DNA of 64,000 bases from Verrucomicrobiales bacterium (GTDB taxonomy: Bacteria > Verrucomicrobiota > Verrucomicrobiia > Verrucomicrobiales > SLCJ01): assembly GCA_024636835.1 (NCBI GenBank), contig JAGXGH010000139.1, positions 1 through 64,000 of the forward strand. Direction: 5' to 3'. Positions 9,328 through 18,878 of the stretch are shown here, piece after piece. Below the pieces are notes generated by a model. It ran no database searches and was not told the origin of the DNA. It saw only the letters and a program-made list of their open reading frames with translations. A program made the position numbers and the translations under genes. Positions within the stretch are counted from its first letter, which is position 1, and the number at the start of each line of letters is the position of its first letter.

Positions 9328-10392
9328 ATGCGAAATTCGAAACTCTCGTTCGCCCCTCTAACTTCACTCGCCATCGGCATCACCGCATTAGCCATTAGCT
9401 CATGCAGCGACTCTGACGACGGCGTGCGAGTCTACGAAGTGATCATCCCACCGGGTGGCGAAAATTCCACTCCCGCGGCACCTACCCGTCCCAGCGCACC
9501 GAATACTCTCGCCACACCATCGTCCAATGGTCCGGCCTTAACTTGGACTGCACCTGAGTCTTGGACGAAAATTGCCAACGCGAACCAATTCGACCGCGCC
9601 CGATACGAAGTCGCAGGCGCGGATGGAGAGAAGGCCACAGCCACCGTCACCGCAGGCATTGGCGGTAGCGTCCCGATGAACGTCAACCGCTGGCGAGGGC
9701 AACTCGGACTCGGCGCCGCATCCGAGCCAGAACTCAAGGCCGCTGCAATCCCTGTGCAAACAGCGGACTCTGCCGGAGTGATCTTTGAGCTCGCCGGACC
9801 AGACGGATCACGCAAAATCCTCGCCGCAATACTACCTATCCCGGGCGACACCTACTACTTCAAATTGGATGGTCCACCCGCAATTGTCGACGCCGAGCGC
9901 GACGCTTTCATGACCTTGGTGAACTCGAGTAAAATCGACAAATCTGGCAGCACACCGGCGGCGACAACTTCCGCACCCGAACCAGCGGCTCTAAAATTCA
10001 ATGCACCAAGCGGGTGGACGGCCGGATCGAATGACGATAGCTCAAGCATGCGAGCAGCTAGTTACACGACAGCAAACGGGGGCGAGATCGCCATTTTACG
10101 CTTCCGAAAAACTCCAGACGCAATCGTTCAAAACGTCAACATCTGGCGCCAAGAGGCGGGACTCGACGCTGCGACCAGCGAAGATCAACTCGCTCTCACG
10201 GAAGTAAAATCGACAGATGGAGAGCTCACCTGGAAAGTGCATCAAGTGGATAGTGAACAGTCGACGGTTCTCGCCGCTTTTGCCCCGCAGGGCGAAACCC
10301 TTTGGGTAGTCCGTCTTAAGACCACTCCAGCTCAAGTATCCAACGAAAGCGCAGAGATGACCGCATTCCTGCAATCGGCCACGTCCAATTAG
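9328..10392 (+). CDS. Lipoprotein with a duplicated domain, upstream of the cytochrome c maturation genes
   Basis: 354 residues. The signal peptide ends in a lipobox (AISSCSDSDD), so it is predicted to be a lipoprotein. A Pro/Ala-rich linker is followed by two copies of one domain, about 70-205 and about 220-350. Landmarks repeat: LTWTAPESWT / LKFNAPSGWT; NVNRWRGQLGL / NVNIWRQEAGL; then ASEPEL / TSEDQL. Function is unknown. It stops 19 bp before resB on the same strand, so it probably shares the resB-ccsA transcript and may assist haem or apocytochrome handling (inference). ATG 9328 is the only good start before the signal peptide. Confidence 0.85.
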   Translation: MRNSKLSFAPLTSLAIGITALAISSCSDSDDGVRVYEVIIPPGGENSTPAAPTRPSAPNTLATPSSNGPALTWTAPESWTKIANANQFDRARYEVAGADGEKATATVTAGIGGSVPMNVNRWRGQLGLGAASEPELKAAAIPVQTADSAGVIFELAGPDGSRKILAAILPIPGDTYYFKLDGPPAIVDAERDAFMTLVNSSKIDKSGSTPAATTSAPEPAALKFNAPSGWTAGSNDDSSSMRAASYTTANGGEIAILRFRKTPDAIVQNVNIWRQEAGLDAATSEDQLALTEVKSTDGELTWKVHQVDSEQSTVLAAFAPQGETLWVVRLKTTPAQVSNESAEMTAFLQSATSN

Positions 10393-10411
10393 TCCCGTAT
10401 CACCATTCATC

Positions 10412-11659
10412 ATGCCGCTTCCGCGTAAACATCCGATCCGACGCATCGTCGAACCTTTCGCGTCGATCAAAATCACCGTCACGCTGATGGCTCTCGCCAT
10501 TGTCTTAATCTTTTTTGCGACTTTGGCGCAGAAGGACATCGGCATCTGGGAAGTGCAGAAGCACTATTTCTATACCTGGATCGCTTACTTCGACTTCACC
10601 AGCGGTGGCAAGGTGAACCCCGCAACCGGCATCTACGAACCGGTGAAAACCATCTTCCGACTCTACATGCCGGGCGGGTACATCGTTGGGGGCGGCTTGC
10701 TCATTTCGCTCACACTCGCACCCATCGTTCACTTCAAACTCGCTGTGAGGAAGTTGGGTATCCACTTCATCCACCTCGGGATTGTGATTATTCTCGTGGG
10801 TGAATTGATCACCGGTTTGCGTGCCAAGGAGTCGCAAATGTCGATCCGCGAAGGACAGACGACCAACTATGCGGAGACGGTTTTCCCATTCGTCTCCGAA
10901 CTGGCGCTAATCAACGTCACCGAACCTGATCACCATCGAATATACGCCATCGATCAATCGAAACTCGAACCTGGATATCAGTTCACCTGTCCCGACTGGC
11001 CGATCCGAATCGAAGTGGTCGAGTTTTACGAGAACGTCCAAGTCACCGGCAAAAACGCCGGAGCCCCGGGCTTTCGTGCACCAGCCGCTGATGCCGGAAT
11101 CGCATCGGATATCGTGTTTCGCGAGCTCCCCTACAATAGAAAGCAAAACAACAAGCCACCTAACCGCCCCGCGGCTCTGATTAAAATTAGCGATGTCTCC
11201 ACCCCCAAGGAGAAAACCATTGGCACGTGGTTCTGTTCGTCGGGTGTTGATGTGCCGCAACGTCTGTCGCTGGGCAACCGTACCTTCGAAATTCAGCTGC
11301 GTCCGGAACGCACTTACTTCCCATTCTCTGTGACCTTGAACGATTTCCAATTCAACCGCTACCCGGGATCAAATATCGCCAAGGACTTCAGCTCCTACGT
11401 GACGCTGACTGAAGAAGACAACCGCGAAGGCCGCGACGTGCGCATTTGGATGAACCACCCCTTCCGCACAGATGGCTACACCCTTTTCCAACAAAGTTAC
11501 GCACCAGACGAAACGGGCACCGTTCTGCAAATCGTCCGCAACCCGGTATGGACACTCCCCTACATAGGGTGCTTCGTGGTCACGCTCGGCATGCTCGTTC
11601 AATTCGGCATCTCGCTGTATGTCCACACCGAGAAACGCCAACGCCAAGCAGCCGCCTAA
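10412..11659 (+). CDS. resB: ResB/Ccs1-like cytochrome c biogenesis protein
   Basis: Membrane component of system II cytochrome c maturation, which with CcsA moves haem across the membrane and attaches it to apocytochromes. 415 residues. Transmembrane segments lie at about 22-40, 85-105 and 110-130, followed by a large periplasmic domain and a last helix near 385-405. The N-terminal pattern (FASIKITVTLMALAIVLIFFAT) is typical of ResB proteins. It sits 12 bp before ccsA, consistent with co-translation. Confidence 0.85.
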   Translation: MPLPRKHPIRRIVEPFASIKITVTLMALAIVLIFFATLAQKDIGIWEVQKHYFYTWIAYFDFTSGGKVNPATGIYEPVKTIFRLYMPGGYIVGGGLLISLTLAPIVHFKLAVRKLGIHFIHLGIVIILVGELITGLRAKESQMSIREGQTTNYAETVFPFVSELALINVTEPDHHRIYAIDQSKLEPGYQFTCPDWPIRIEVVEFYENVQVTGKNAGAPGFRAPAADAGIASDIVFRELPYNRKQNNKPPNRPAALIKISDVSTPKEKTIGTWFCSSGVDVPQRLSLGNRTFEIQLRPERTYFPFSVTLNDFQFNRYPGSNIAKDFSSYVTLTEEDNREGRDVRIWMNHPFRTDGYTLFQQSYAPDETGTVLQIVRNPVWTLPYIGCFVVTLGMLVQFGISLYVHTEKRQRQAAA

Positions 11660-11671
11660 CACATTTCCGAA

Positions 11672-13663
11672 ATGACCTTACTAAATGACCAAAAAACCAC
11701 CGCCCACAACGCCGTTGTCTGGGTGACGGTGAGTATTGCGCTGCTCTTTTTCGGCTACAAAGCTCTGCTCCCCCACCCATCGGTGAAGGATGGGGCGGAC
11801 TTCGCGAAGTTCGGAAGCATCCCGGTGCTCAAGAGCGGACGCATCAAACCCATCGATACCCTGGCTCGCAACCAACTGCTCGCGATCAACGGCACAGGCG
11901 AGGTCAAGCTCCCCGAGGCAGAAAGCTATCCACCAGGTGCCGTAGAAAGCCGTGGGGAATGGATACTCGACAGACGCGCGTGGTTGGCGGAAGCCCTTTT
12001 CTCCGGCCGAGAGAGTGCTCAACATCCTATTATTCTTGTCGAGAACGAACAGGTCAAAGCGCTTTTTGGCGAGCAGGAAGCCGACATCAAACGGTTCACT
12101 CCAGCGGAGGTTCTGGCGCAGTCTCAGGAAATTTCGAGACTTGCAGGAATTGCCCGTGGAAAAACGGACGATCACCACACCACCTTCGACAGGCAGGTGG
12201 TGCAGCTTGATCAGAAGATCCAACAATTCCTCGCCACCAGTGCAACCATCCAACCACCAGGCGACACGCAATACGAATTAGTGATGGAGAGACTGCCGAA
12301 GCTCTTGGCGAGTGTTACCCAAACCGCTGGCGGAATTTCCGACCTTTCGACCATCGGATCGGGCGAATCGCTCACCCCGGCCCAACGCGCCGAATTCAAC
12401 ATCGCTGGGAAGCTGATCTCGTCAATGCAACAGATCAACAACGCCAACGATGCCATCAGCATCCGGCCATTACCACCTCTAGACCCTAAGGCTCCGATCA
12501 CCGACTGGCGGAAGTTCGGCGACTCCGCACTAAGCCTGGATCGTATCGCAACCGAGGATAAGGCACTCATCGCCTGGGCGAAAATTAGCGACGGCTACCG
12601 CGCTATCGAGAGCGACAATGGAGCATCGTTCAATGCCTCGGTGGACGACTACCTCGCGTATCTGAGCGATCAAAAATTCCAAGGCACCGGAAAAGCGAAA
12701 ATTGAGTTTTGGTTCAACGGTTTCGCACCATTCATCTCCACCCTCCCCTTCTATGTGCTCGCAGGGCTATTCGTTCTTCTCGGGTGGACCGTGTGGACAA
12801 AGCCGCTCATGGACGCTGCATTCAAACTGATGATCGTGCTCTTCGTCGTGCACACCTTGGGCATCGTACTGCGCATCTATCTTTCCGGAAGACCACCGGT
12901 TACGAACCTCTATTCCTCCGCTGTGTTTATCGGATGGGGAGCGATTGGCGTCAGTCTATTACTCGAACGCTGGACCTTGAAAAACGGCATCGGCTCATTC
13001 GTCGCAGCTACCATCGGAGTAGCCACATTGATCATCGCCCGCCAGCTGTCTTTCGATGGCGACACGATGGAAGTGAAACAAGCCGTACTCGACAGCAACT
13101 TCTGGCTCGCCACCCATGTGATCATTATCACTTTAGGCTACTCAGCAACCTTTCTGGCTGGGTTCCTCGCTCTCGTTTGGGCAGTAGGAAGCTTTATCAA
13201 GCGCGGTCTCGAAAAAGAGACCAACAAAGCACTCTATGCCACCACCTACGGAATGATCTGCTTTGCCATGCTATTTTCCTTTGTCGGAACGGTGCTCGGT
13301 GGCATTTGGGCAGATCAAAGTTGGGGACGGTTCTGGGGATGGGATCCAAAGGAAAACGGCGCAATGATCATCGTCTTGTGGAATGCCATCATCCTGCATT
13401 GCCGCTGGGGTGGAATTTGCAGAGAACGCGGATTCATGGCACTAAGCATCTCCGGTATCGCGATTACCTCTTGGTCGTGGTTCGGCACCAACCTCCTTGG
13501 CGTTGGACTTCACTCCTACGGATTCCGCGAAGGAGCCATTACGGCATTAATTTGGACCTGCATCGGCATCTTGGTCATCTCGATACTCACCGTGCTGACC
13601 ATCCCTCTGAAAAAGAAGTCGTCGCCAGCAGATCAGCCCCCAAAGCTTCCTAGCGAGACTTAA
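11672..13663 (+). CDS. ccsA: CcsA cytochrome c biogenesis protein with an extended N-terminal domain
   Basis: 663 residues, about twice the usual 300-350 of CcsA. Residues 1-340 hold one TM helix (about 14-34) and a long extracytoplasmic domain beginning FGSIPVLKSGRIKPIDTLAR. The C-terminal half (about 350-650) is the multi-pass CcsA domain with the tryptophan-rich haem-handling motif WGRFWGWDPKE at about 550, and histidines in HTLGIVLR, ATHVIII and LHSYGF. It works with ResB in system II cytochrome c maturation. Such extended CcsA proteins are known in Bacteroidetes and PVC relatives. Confidence 0.92.
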   Translation: MTLLNDQKTTAHNAVVWVTVSIALLFFGYKALLPHPSVKDGADFAKFGSIPVLKSGRIKPIDTLARNQLLAINGTGEVKLPEAESYPPGAVESRGEWILDRRAWLAEALFSGRESAQHPIILVENEQVKALFGEQEADIKRFTPAEVLAQSQEISRLAGIARGKTDDHHTTFDRQVVQLDQKIQQFLATSATIQPPGDTQYELVMERLPKLLASVTQTAGGISDLSTIGSGESLTPAQRAEFNIAGKLISSMQQINNANDAISIRPLPPLDPKAPITDWRKFGDSALSLDRIATEDKALIAWAKISDGYRAIESDNGASFNASVDDYLAYLSDQKFQGTGKAKIEFWFNGFAPFISTLPFYVLAGLFVLLGWTVWTKPLMDAAFKLMIVLFVVHTLGIVLRIYLSGRPPVTNLYSSAVFIGWGAIGVSLLLERWTLKNGIGSFVAATIGVATLIIARQLSFDGDTMEVKQAVLDSNFWLATHVIIITLGYSATFLAGFLALVWAVGSFIKRGLEKETNKALYATTYGMICFAMLFSFVGTVLGGIWADQSWGRFWGWDPKENGAMIIVLWNAIILHCRWGGICRERGFMALSISGIAITSWSWFGTNLLGVGLHSYGFREGAITALIWTCIGILVISILTVLTIPLKKKSSPADQPPKLPSET

Positions 13664-13693
13664 TCCCGAGATCCGCGCCCGAGCCATCCCGCG

Positions 13694-13728
13694 CAAGCAA
13701 CAAACAACCAACACCTTACACCCGACAC
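13694..13728. repeat. Degenerate heptamer array
   Basis: Five adjacent degenerate 7-mers in register: CAAGCAA, CAAACAA, CCAACAC, CTTACAC, CCGACAC. They lie in the 203-bp gap between ccsA and plsX. No rpmF (L32) gene, often found before plsX, was seen in this gap. Confidence 0.45.
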
Positions 13729-13866
13729 ATCTGCTTGATGCCTGACATCTAGTAGACATAAAGCTCAATGAATCGTTGTTGATTTACGTTCTGCCTTTGC
13801 CATTGCCACAGACGCCAACATGCCTAAGAGTCTAGCATCGGACATTTCGTCCGCAGGACTTAAACT

Positions 13867-14883
13867 ATGAATATCGTTGTCGACGGCATGGGTGGAGATT
13901 TCGCCCCTAAAAACGTAATCGATGGAATCAAGAGCGCACTCAGCGAGCGCACTGACATTCAAAAGCTTCTCATCACCGGCGATGAGGATATCATCAAGAA
14001 ACAGGTCGACGCCTCCGGTCTCAAGGATAAGCGAGTAGAAATCGTCCACGCCAGTCAGGTTGTCGAAATGCACGACCCAGCGACGGCGCCCCTCCGCCAG
14101 AAAAAAGACTCATCAATCAGCATCGCTGCCGATCTGGTGAAAAACGGCGACGCCCAAGCCTTTTTCTCCGCGGGCCACACCGGCGCATCCGTCGCCGCCA
14201 CATCGGTGAAATGGCGCATGCTCAAAGGAGTCGATCGCCCAGGCATCGCATCGCCGGTTCCAGCAGAACACGGCATAGGGCTCATCCTTGATGCAGGAGC
14301 CAACGTTGACGCCAAGCCCAAACATCTCGTGCAATACGCAGTCATGGGCTCGGTATATCTCAAGCACGTCATCGGAGTCGACCGACCAAAGATCGGCCTT
14401 ATGTCCGTGGGAGAAGAAGATCACAAAGGAACCGATTTCACCCGCGAGGTCTTCGCCATGCTCAAGGAAGCGCCCGTGAACTTCGTCGGGAATATCGAAG
14501 GCAACGATGTGTTCGATAAAGGAATCGATGTCATCCTCTGCGACGGATTCACCGGCAATGTCTTACTAAAAGCCTGTGAAGGCACGGCCAAGATCATGTT
14601 CAAATGGATCAAGTCGGAAATCAAAGCCAGCCCGATGAGAATGCTCGGCGCCCTCATCTCTCAAAACGCCTTCAAAGCCGTCAAGAAGCGAGGAAGCTAT
14701 GAAAGCTATGGCGGCAGCCCGCTACTCGGCGTCAACGGAATTTGCATCATCGGCCACGGCTCATCATCCTCCATCGCGGTCAAAAATGGTATCCGGGTCG
14801 CCTGCGAAGCTGTAACCCATCGGGTAAATCCACACATTGAAGAAGAACTCGCCAAGCTCACCCCAACCGAAGACCCCAAGTAG
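13867..14883 (+). CDS. plsX: Phosphate acyltransferase PlsX
   Basis: Makes acyl-phosphate from acyl-ACP for phospholipid synthesis. 338 residues, full length. Recognised by the N-terminal VDGMGGDFAPKNVIDG, the central FFSAGHTGASVAA and GLILDAGANVDAKP, and CDGFTGNVLLKACEG. The cytoplasmic enzyme feeds PlsY. ATG 13867 begins at the conserved first strand (MNIVVDGMGG). The plsX-fabH order is a common fatty-acid/phospholipid cluster. Confidence 0.97.
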   Translation: MNIVVDGMGGDFAPKNVIDGIKSALSERTDIQKLLITGDEDIIKKQVDASGLKDKRVEIVHASQVVEMHDPATAPLRQKKDSSISIAADLVKNGDAQAFFSAGHTGASVAATSVKWRMLKGVDRPGIASPVPAEHGIGLILDAGANVDAKPKHLVQYAVMGSVYLKHVIGVDRPKIGLMSVGEEDHKGTDFTREVFAMLKEAPVNFVGNIEGNDVFDKGIDVILCDGFTGNVLLKACEGTAKIMFKWIKSEIKASPMRMLGALISQNAFKAVKKRGSYESYGGSPLLGVNGICIIGHGSSSSIAVKNGIRVACEAVTHRVNPHIEEELAKLTPTEDPK

Positions 14884-14985
14884 CTAGCTTCGGAAGAAGC
14901 TGCCGAGAGCGATTCCGCCATCTCCTCCAACTTGCACCCTTCCATTCCCCGTCCTAGCTTTCTCTGACGACGCGGTCCAGTTCCG

Positions 14986-15013
14986 CTGAAAACTGAACAC
15001 TGATAACTATAAA
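14986..15013. repeat. Heptamer array, 4 units
   Basis: CTGAAAA, CTGAACA, CTGATAA, CTATAAA in unbroken 7-nt register, ending about 10 nt before the fabH start codon. Confidence 0.7.
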
Positions 15014-15023
15014 CTTTTTCACC

Positions 15024-16028
15024 ATGCCACTCTCCAAACTCAATCCCGTCTACATAGCCGGAACAGGTTCTTACTTGCCCGAGAAGATTCTCAGTAATGC
15101 TGAGCTCGAGAAAATGGTCGACACCTCGGACGAGTGGATCGTTTCCCGCACAGGTATTAAAGCCCGCCGCATCGCTGCAGAGCATGAAAGCACCAGCGAC
15201 ATGGCAAGCATAGCCGCACAGCGCGCCTTGGATGACGCTGGCATCACCGCCGAGGAGGTCGATTTGATAATTGTCGGCACCATCACTCCCGACATGTCCT
15301 TTCCCGCAACCGCGTGCTACGTACAGCAAAAACTCGGTGCTCACAACGCCGTTGCCTATGACATCTCAGCCGCGTGCTCGGGCTTTCTTTATGCGATGAA
15401 CATCGCCACAGCCCAGATCGGAGCGGGTCTGATCAAAAATGCACTCATCATCGGCGCAGAAAAACTTTCCTCCATCCTCGACTGGACTGACCGCAACACC
15501 TGCGTCCTCTTCGGTGATGGCGCTGGAGCCGCCGTGCTGCGCCCTGGTAACGAATCAACCGGTCGTGTCCACGCCACGCGCATTGGCACAGACGGTCGCC
15601 AAACAGGTATCCTCAAAGTTCCCAACTCAGGCACCGCGACACTCGACCCGGAAGTGCAGCCAGTTGAAGGAAACGCCACCGGCACCATCTATATGGCAGG
15701 TCGCGAAGTATTTAGGCACGCTGTCACAGCGATGAAAGAAAGCGCACTCGGTGTCATCGCCGACGCAGGTTGGAAGACGGAAGATGTCGCCCGAGTGATC
15801 CCTCACCAAGCCAACCTTCGTATCATCGACGCAATCCGCGAGCGCCTCAATTTGCCTAAAGAACGCATGTTCGTCAACCTCGACAAATACGGTAACACAT
15901 CCGCGGCAGCAATCGCCATCGCTCTCGATGAGGCAAACAAAACGAAGTCCATCGTGCGCGGCGACAAAGTCGTGCTCGTGGTGTTCGGTGCCGGGCTCAC
16001 TTGGGCCGCTGCAGCCGTCGAGTGGTAG
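15024..16028 (+). CDS. fabH: Beta-ketoacyl-ACP synthase III
   Basis: Starts fatty acid synthesis by condensing acetyl-CoA with malonyl-ACP. 334 residues. The catalytic triad is visible as C118 (ISAACSGFLYAM), H261 (IPHQANLRI) and N291 (YGNTSAAAIA). The N-terminal AGTGSYLPE and the DTSDEWIVSRTGI motif are typical of FabH. It follows plsX by 140 bp on the same strand; the gap holds a heptamer array and no clear terminator. Confidence 0.97.
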   Translation: MPLSKLNPVYIAGTGSYLPEKILSNAELEKMVDTSDEWIVSRTGIKARRIAAEHESTSDMASIAAQRALDDAGITAEEVDLIIVGTITPDMSFPATACYVQQKLGAHNAVAYDISAACSGFLYAMNIATAQIGAGLIKNALIIGAEKLSSILDWTDRNTCVLFGDGAGAAVLRPGNESTGRVHATRIGTDGRQTGILKVPNSGTATLDPEVQPVEGNATGTIYMAGREVFRHAVTAMKESALGVIADAGWKTEDVARVIPHQANLRIIDAIRERLNLPKERMFVNLDKYGNTSAAAIAIALDEANKTKSIVRGDKVVLVVFGAGLTWAAAAVEW

Positions 16029-16050
16029 CGCGGCGCGTCCGCGCGTTGTC

Positions 16051-16138
16051 TGTTATTTGTTATTGGTTATAAGGAGCTCGCGCACGAACGCCACTCGCGG
16101 CTTCCTCATCTAATAACCAATAACGAATAACCTATAAC
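16051..16138. repeat. Inverted pair of heptamer arrays
   Basis: Left arm 16051-16071 is TGTTATT, TGTTATT, GGTTATA. Right arm 16111-16138 is TAATAAC, CAATAAC, GAATAAC, CTATAAC. The arms are reverse complements apart from a few bases (TTATTGGTTAT against ATAACCAATAA), so the RNA could fold into a long hairpin between fabH and the transporter gene. Confidence 0.75.
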
Positions 16139-16149
16139 TTCCCAACACC

Positions 16150-18024
16150 GTGAAAACCTCTCCATCCAACACCTCGAGCATGCCTTCGGGCATTCCCTAC
16201 ATCATTGGAAACGAGGCAGCGGAACGGTTTTCGTTCTATGGGATGAAAGCCGCTCTCGCGGTATTTATCGTTAACTACCTCCACCTGATGGGCGATGTCC
16301 CTGTCGACGCCGTCAGCGAGGCAACCTCCACCGAATGGGTGCACAACTTTGTGTTTTGGGTCTACCTCACGCCACTCGCAGGTGCCATTGTTTCTGATCG
16401 CTTCCTTGGAAAATACAAAACAATCATCTCGCTGTCAGTGGTCTATTGCCTCGGCCACCTCGCCTTGGCACTGATGGGAATTGCCGGCCCTGCGAAATGG
16501 TTTCTGCTACTTGGACTTGGACTCATCACCATCGGCGCAGGCGGTATCAAACCCTGCGTATCCGCCCACGTCGGCGATCAATTCGGACCCAATAACCAGC
16601 ACCTTCTCACCAGGATCTTCAACTGGTTCTACTTCTCGATTAACCTTGGGTCAGTGGTCGCCACCATTATCATTCCATGGACTCTGGAGTGGTATGGACC
16701 TCACTGGGCATTTGGCATCCCCGGCGTGTTGATGGCCATTGCCACCATCGCGTTCTGGATGGGTCGCAACGATTTCGTGCACATCCCACCGTCGGGCCGC
16801 ACCTTCACCAAAGAGATTTTCTCGCGCAGAGGCATCGTCACCATTGGCAAACTCGCCGGCATCTTTGCTTTCGTTTCCATCTTTTGGTCGCTCTTCGACC
16901 AGACTGCGACCACCTGGGTATTCCAAGCGCAGGACATGAACCTTCAGCTCCTCGGGTTCGAGCTATTGCCCTCGCAGATCCAAGCGGTAAACCCATTCCT
17001 GATTCTTATATTAATCCCAGTTTTCACCTACGGCATCTACCCTCTGGTGAATAAATTCTGGCACCTGACCCCGCTCAGAAAAATGGGCGTCGGCCTTTTC
17101 CTGACTGCCGCTTCGTTCGGGGTTTCTGCGATCATTCAGCAATGGATCGACGCCGGACAATCACCAACCATCGCCTGGCAGTTGCTCGCGTATCTACTCC
17201 TCACCTCGGGTGAGATCATGGTCTCGATCGTTTGCTTGGAGTTCGCTTACAAGAATTCACCGCTGTCGATGAAGTCGTGGATCATGTCAGTCAACCTCGC
17301 AGCAGTCGCCGCCGGAAACCTACTTACCGCACAGATCAACCACTTCATTCAGGTTCCATCTCCAGTGGCCAGCGAGCTCTCCGACTACCAAAAAGCCAAG
17401 GATGATAATCCCGAACAAGGCAATATTTTCACCTACTCCGGGTTCGATGAAAAAGTCGCCACCGATGACGATATCATCGTCAATTTCACCGACAAGGGAG
17501 CCGTGAAGTCACGCCAAGTCCCCGCGCAATCCTCACTCGAAAACGCCGCCACGCTGATCCAGCATGCCGCGAACGAAAACGACCATAAGTTCCCACTAAC
17601 CGAACAAGGACAGCAACTCATCGATGGCGTCACCGATCGATATGGATCACAACTCCGCTATCTCGTCATCAACAGCACCACCGCCAGTATTCTCTCTAAC
17701 GGGCCCGACAAAAAGCCACTCACAAAATGGGATACCGGCGTCCTCATCACCTACTCCTCGGAAGCTGCCGTCTCAAAAAACGAATCCATCTTCGCCGGCA
17801 TTCAACCTGACAAACCGTGGCTCGAATCGCGCAGAGAAGAACTCGGAATTACCGAAGCAACACAGGATGAAGAAAATCCACACGCACCATACACCCGCGA
17901 GTTCATCGCCGGCGGCCAGACCAAACTTCAAGGTGCCTCTTACTTCTGGTTCTTCACTGGACTGATGACACTCACCGCCATCATCTTCATCCCCGTGTCG
18001 ATGCGATTCAAAGAAGTCGACTAA
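16150..18024 (+). CDS. POT-family proton-dependent oligopeptide transporter
   Basis: Inner-membrane symporter importing di/tripeptides with protons. 624 residues with about 12-14 TM helices. The POT motif region is GNEAAERFSFYGMKAALAVF, followed by GAIVSDRFLGKYKTI and LITIGAGGIKPCVSAHVGDQF. A long hydrophilic insert (about 400-590) precedes the last helix, longer than in E. coli DtpA. The start is GTG at 16150, immediately before the conserved N-terminus; no strong Shine-Dalgarno is visible. The tatD gene begins 14 bp after its stop. Confidence 0.92.
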   Translation: MKTSPSNTSSMPSGIPYIIGNEAAERFSFYGMKAALAVFIVNYLHLMGDVPVDAVSEATSTEWVHNFVFWVYLTPLAGAIVSDRFLGKYKTIISLSVVYCLGHLALALMGIAGPAKWFLLLGLGLITIGAGGIKPCVSAHVGDQFGPNNQHLLTRIFNWFYFSINLGSVVATIIIPWTLEWYGPHWAFGIPGVLMAIATIAFWMGRNDFVHIPPSGRTFTKEIFSRRGIVTIGKLAGIFAFVSIFWSLFDQTATTWVFQAQDMNLQLLGFELLPSQIQAVNPFLILILIPVFTYGIYPLVNKFWHLTPLRKMGVGLFLTAASFGVSAIIQQWIDAGQSPTIAWQLLAYLLLTSGEIMVSIVCLEFAYKNSPLSMKSWIMSVNLAAVAAGNLLTAQINHFIQVPSPVASELSDYQKAKDDNPEQGNIFTYSGFDEKVATDDDIIVNFTDKGAVKSRQVPAQSSLENAATLIQHAANENDHKFPLTEQGQQLIDGVTDRYGSQLRYLVINSTTASILSNGPDKKPLTKWDTGVLITYSSEAAVSKNESIFAGIQPDKPWLESRREELGITEATQDEENPHAPYTREFIAGGQTKLQGASYFWFFTGLMTLTAIIFIPVSMRFKEVD

Positions 18025-18037
18025 TCCCCATCTCGCT

Positions 18038-18844
18038 TTGCTTACCGATTCTCACTGCCATCTCGCGTCGCACAAATTCGCTGAAGACGCCGACACCGTC
18101 ATCGCCAACGCAATAGACAACGGAGTGTCGCCCATGATCACTCTCGGCACGTGTATCGAAGATTGGCAGAAAAACGTCGACCTCACCGCAGCGCACCAAT
18201 CTGTATTCGCTTGCCTCGCCATCCACCCATGTGATGTCACAGAAGCACCCAATGACTGGGACCAACAACTCATTGATCGACTATCGGCATCGGAGAAAAT
18301 CATCGCCATTGGAGAGACCGGACTCGACTACTTTCACCCCGCACCGTCGGGGTGGACAGACGAAGCCTATCGCGAAAAACAGCAAACGCTTCTTCGTCGG
18401 CATTTCGAGATCGCCGAGCAATTCGGACTTAACATCGTCATCCACACCCGCGATAAATCCGGTCAACAATCGCTCGACGACGCGCTGAAAATCGCCCGCG
18501 ACTTCCGCGGAAAAGTCCGCCCGCTCTTTCACTGCTTCCTCGGCCCCATCGAAAACGCCGACGCCATCTTCGAGCTCGACGGTATCATTTCGTTCACCGG
18601 CATCGCCACCTTCAAGAACGCACACGCCACCATCGAAGCCGCACGCCTCGCGCCCACCGACCGTTTCATCGTCGAGACCGATGCGCCCTACCTCGCTCCA
18701 GTCCCACACCGAGGACAACGCAACGAACCCGCCTTCGTCCGCCACACGGCCGAAGCAATTGCCCAGCTACGCGGTGTCACTCTCGACGAACTCACCGAGT
18801 CCACCAACGCCGTCGCCGACGGATTCTTCCGATTCAACCTGTAA
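18038..18844 (+). CDS. tatD: TatD-family metal-dependent deoxyribonuclease
   Basis: 268 residues, full length for the TatD/YcfH family of metal-dependent hydrolases acting on DNA ends. Metal ligands are visible in DSHCHLAS, AIGETGLDYFH, VIHTRD, LFHCFLG and ETDAPYLAP. The start is TTG at 18038, placing the first residues at the conserved LTDSHCHL; no ATG is available nearby. The 14-bp spacing from the transporter suggests coupling. Confidence 0.95.
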   Translation: MLTDSHCHLASHKFAEDADTVIANAIDNGVSPMITLGTCIEDWQKNVDLTAAHQSVFACLAIHPCDVTEAPNDWDQQLIDRLSASEKIIAIGETGLDYFHPAPSGWTDEAYREKQQTLLRRHFEIAEQFGLNIVIHTRDKSGQQSLDDALKIARDFRGKVRPLFHCFLGPIENADAIFELDGIISFTGIATFKNAHATIEAARLAPTDRFIVETDAPYLAPVPHRGQRNEPAFVRHTAEAIAQLRGVTLDELTESTNAVADGFFRFNL

Positions 18845-18878
18845 CCGTGGCTTCCAGCCGCGAAGCTAAACCCCTGTC

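Noticed and set aside
12709..13653. Plus-strand frame of 314 codons overlapping ccsA
   Set aside because: Arg/His-rich shadow frame of ccsA with no membrane or domain signal.
13664..13866. rpmF (L32) or small gene before plsX
   Set aside because: No open frame with the L32 start (VPKRKTSKS-like) is present in any frame.
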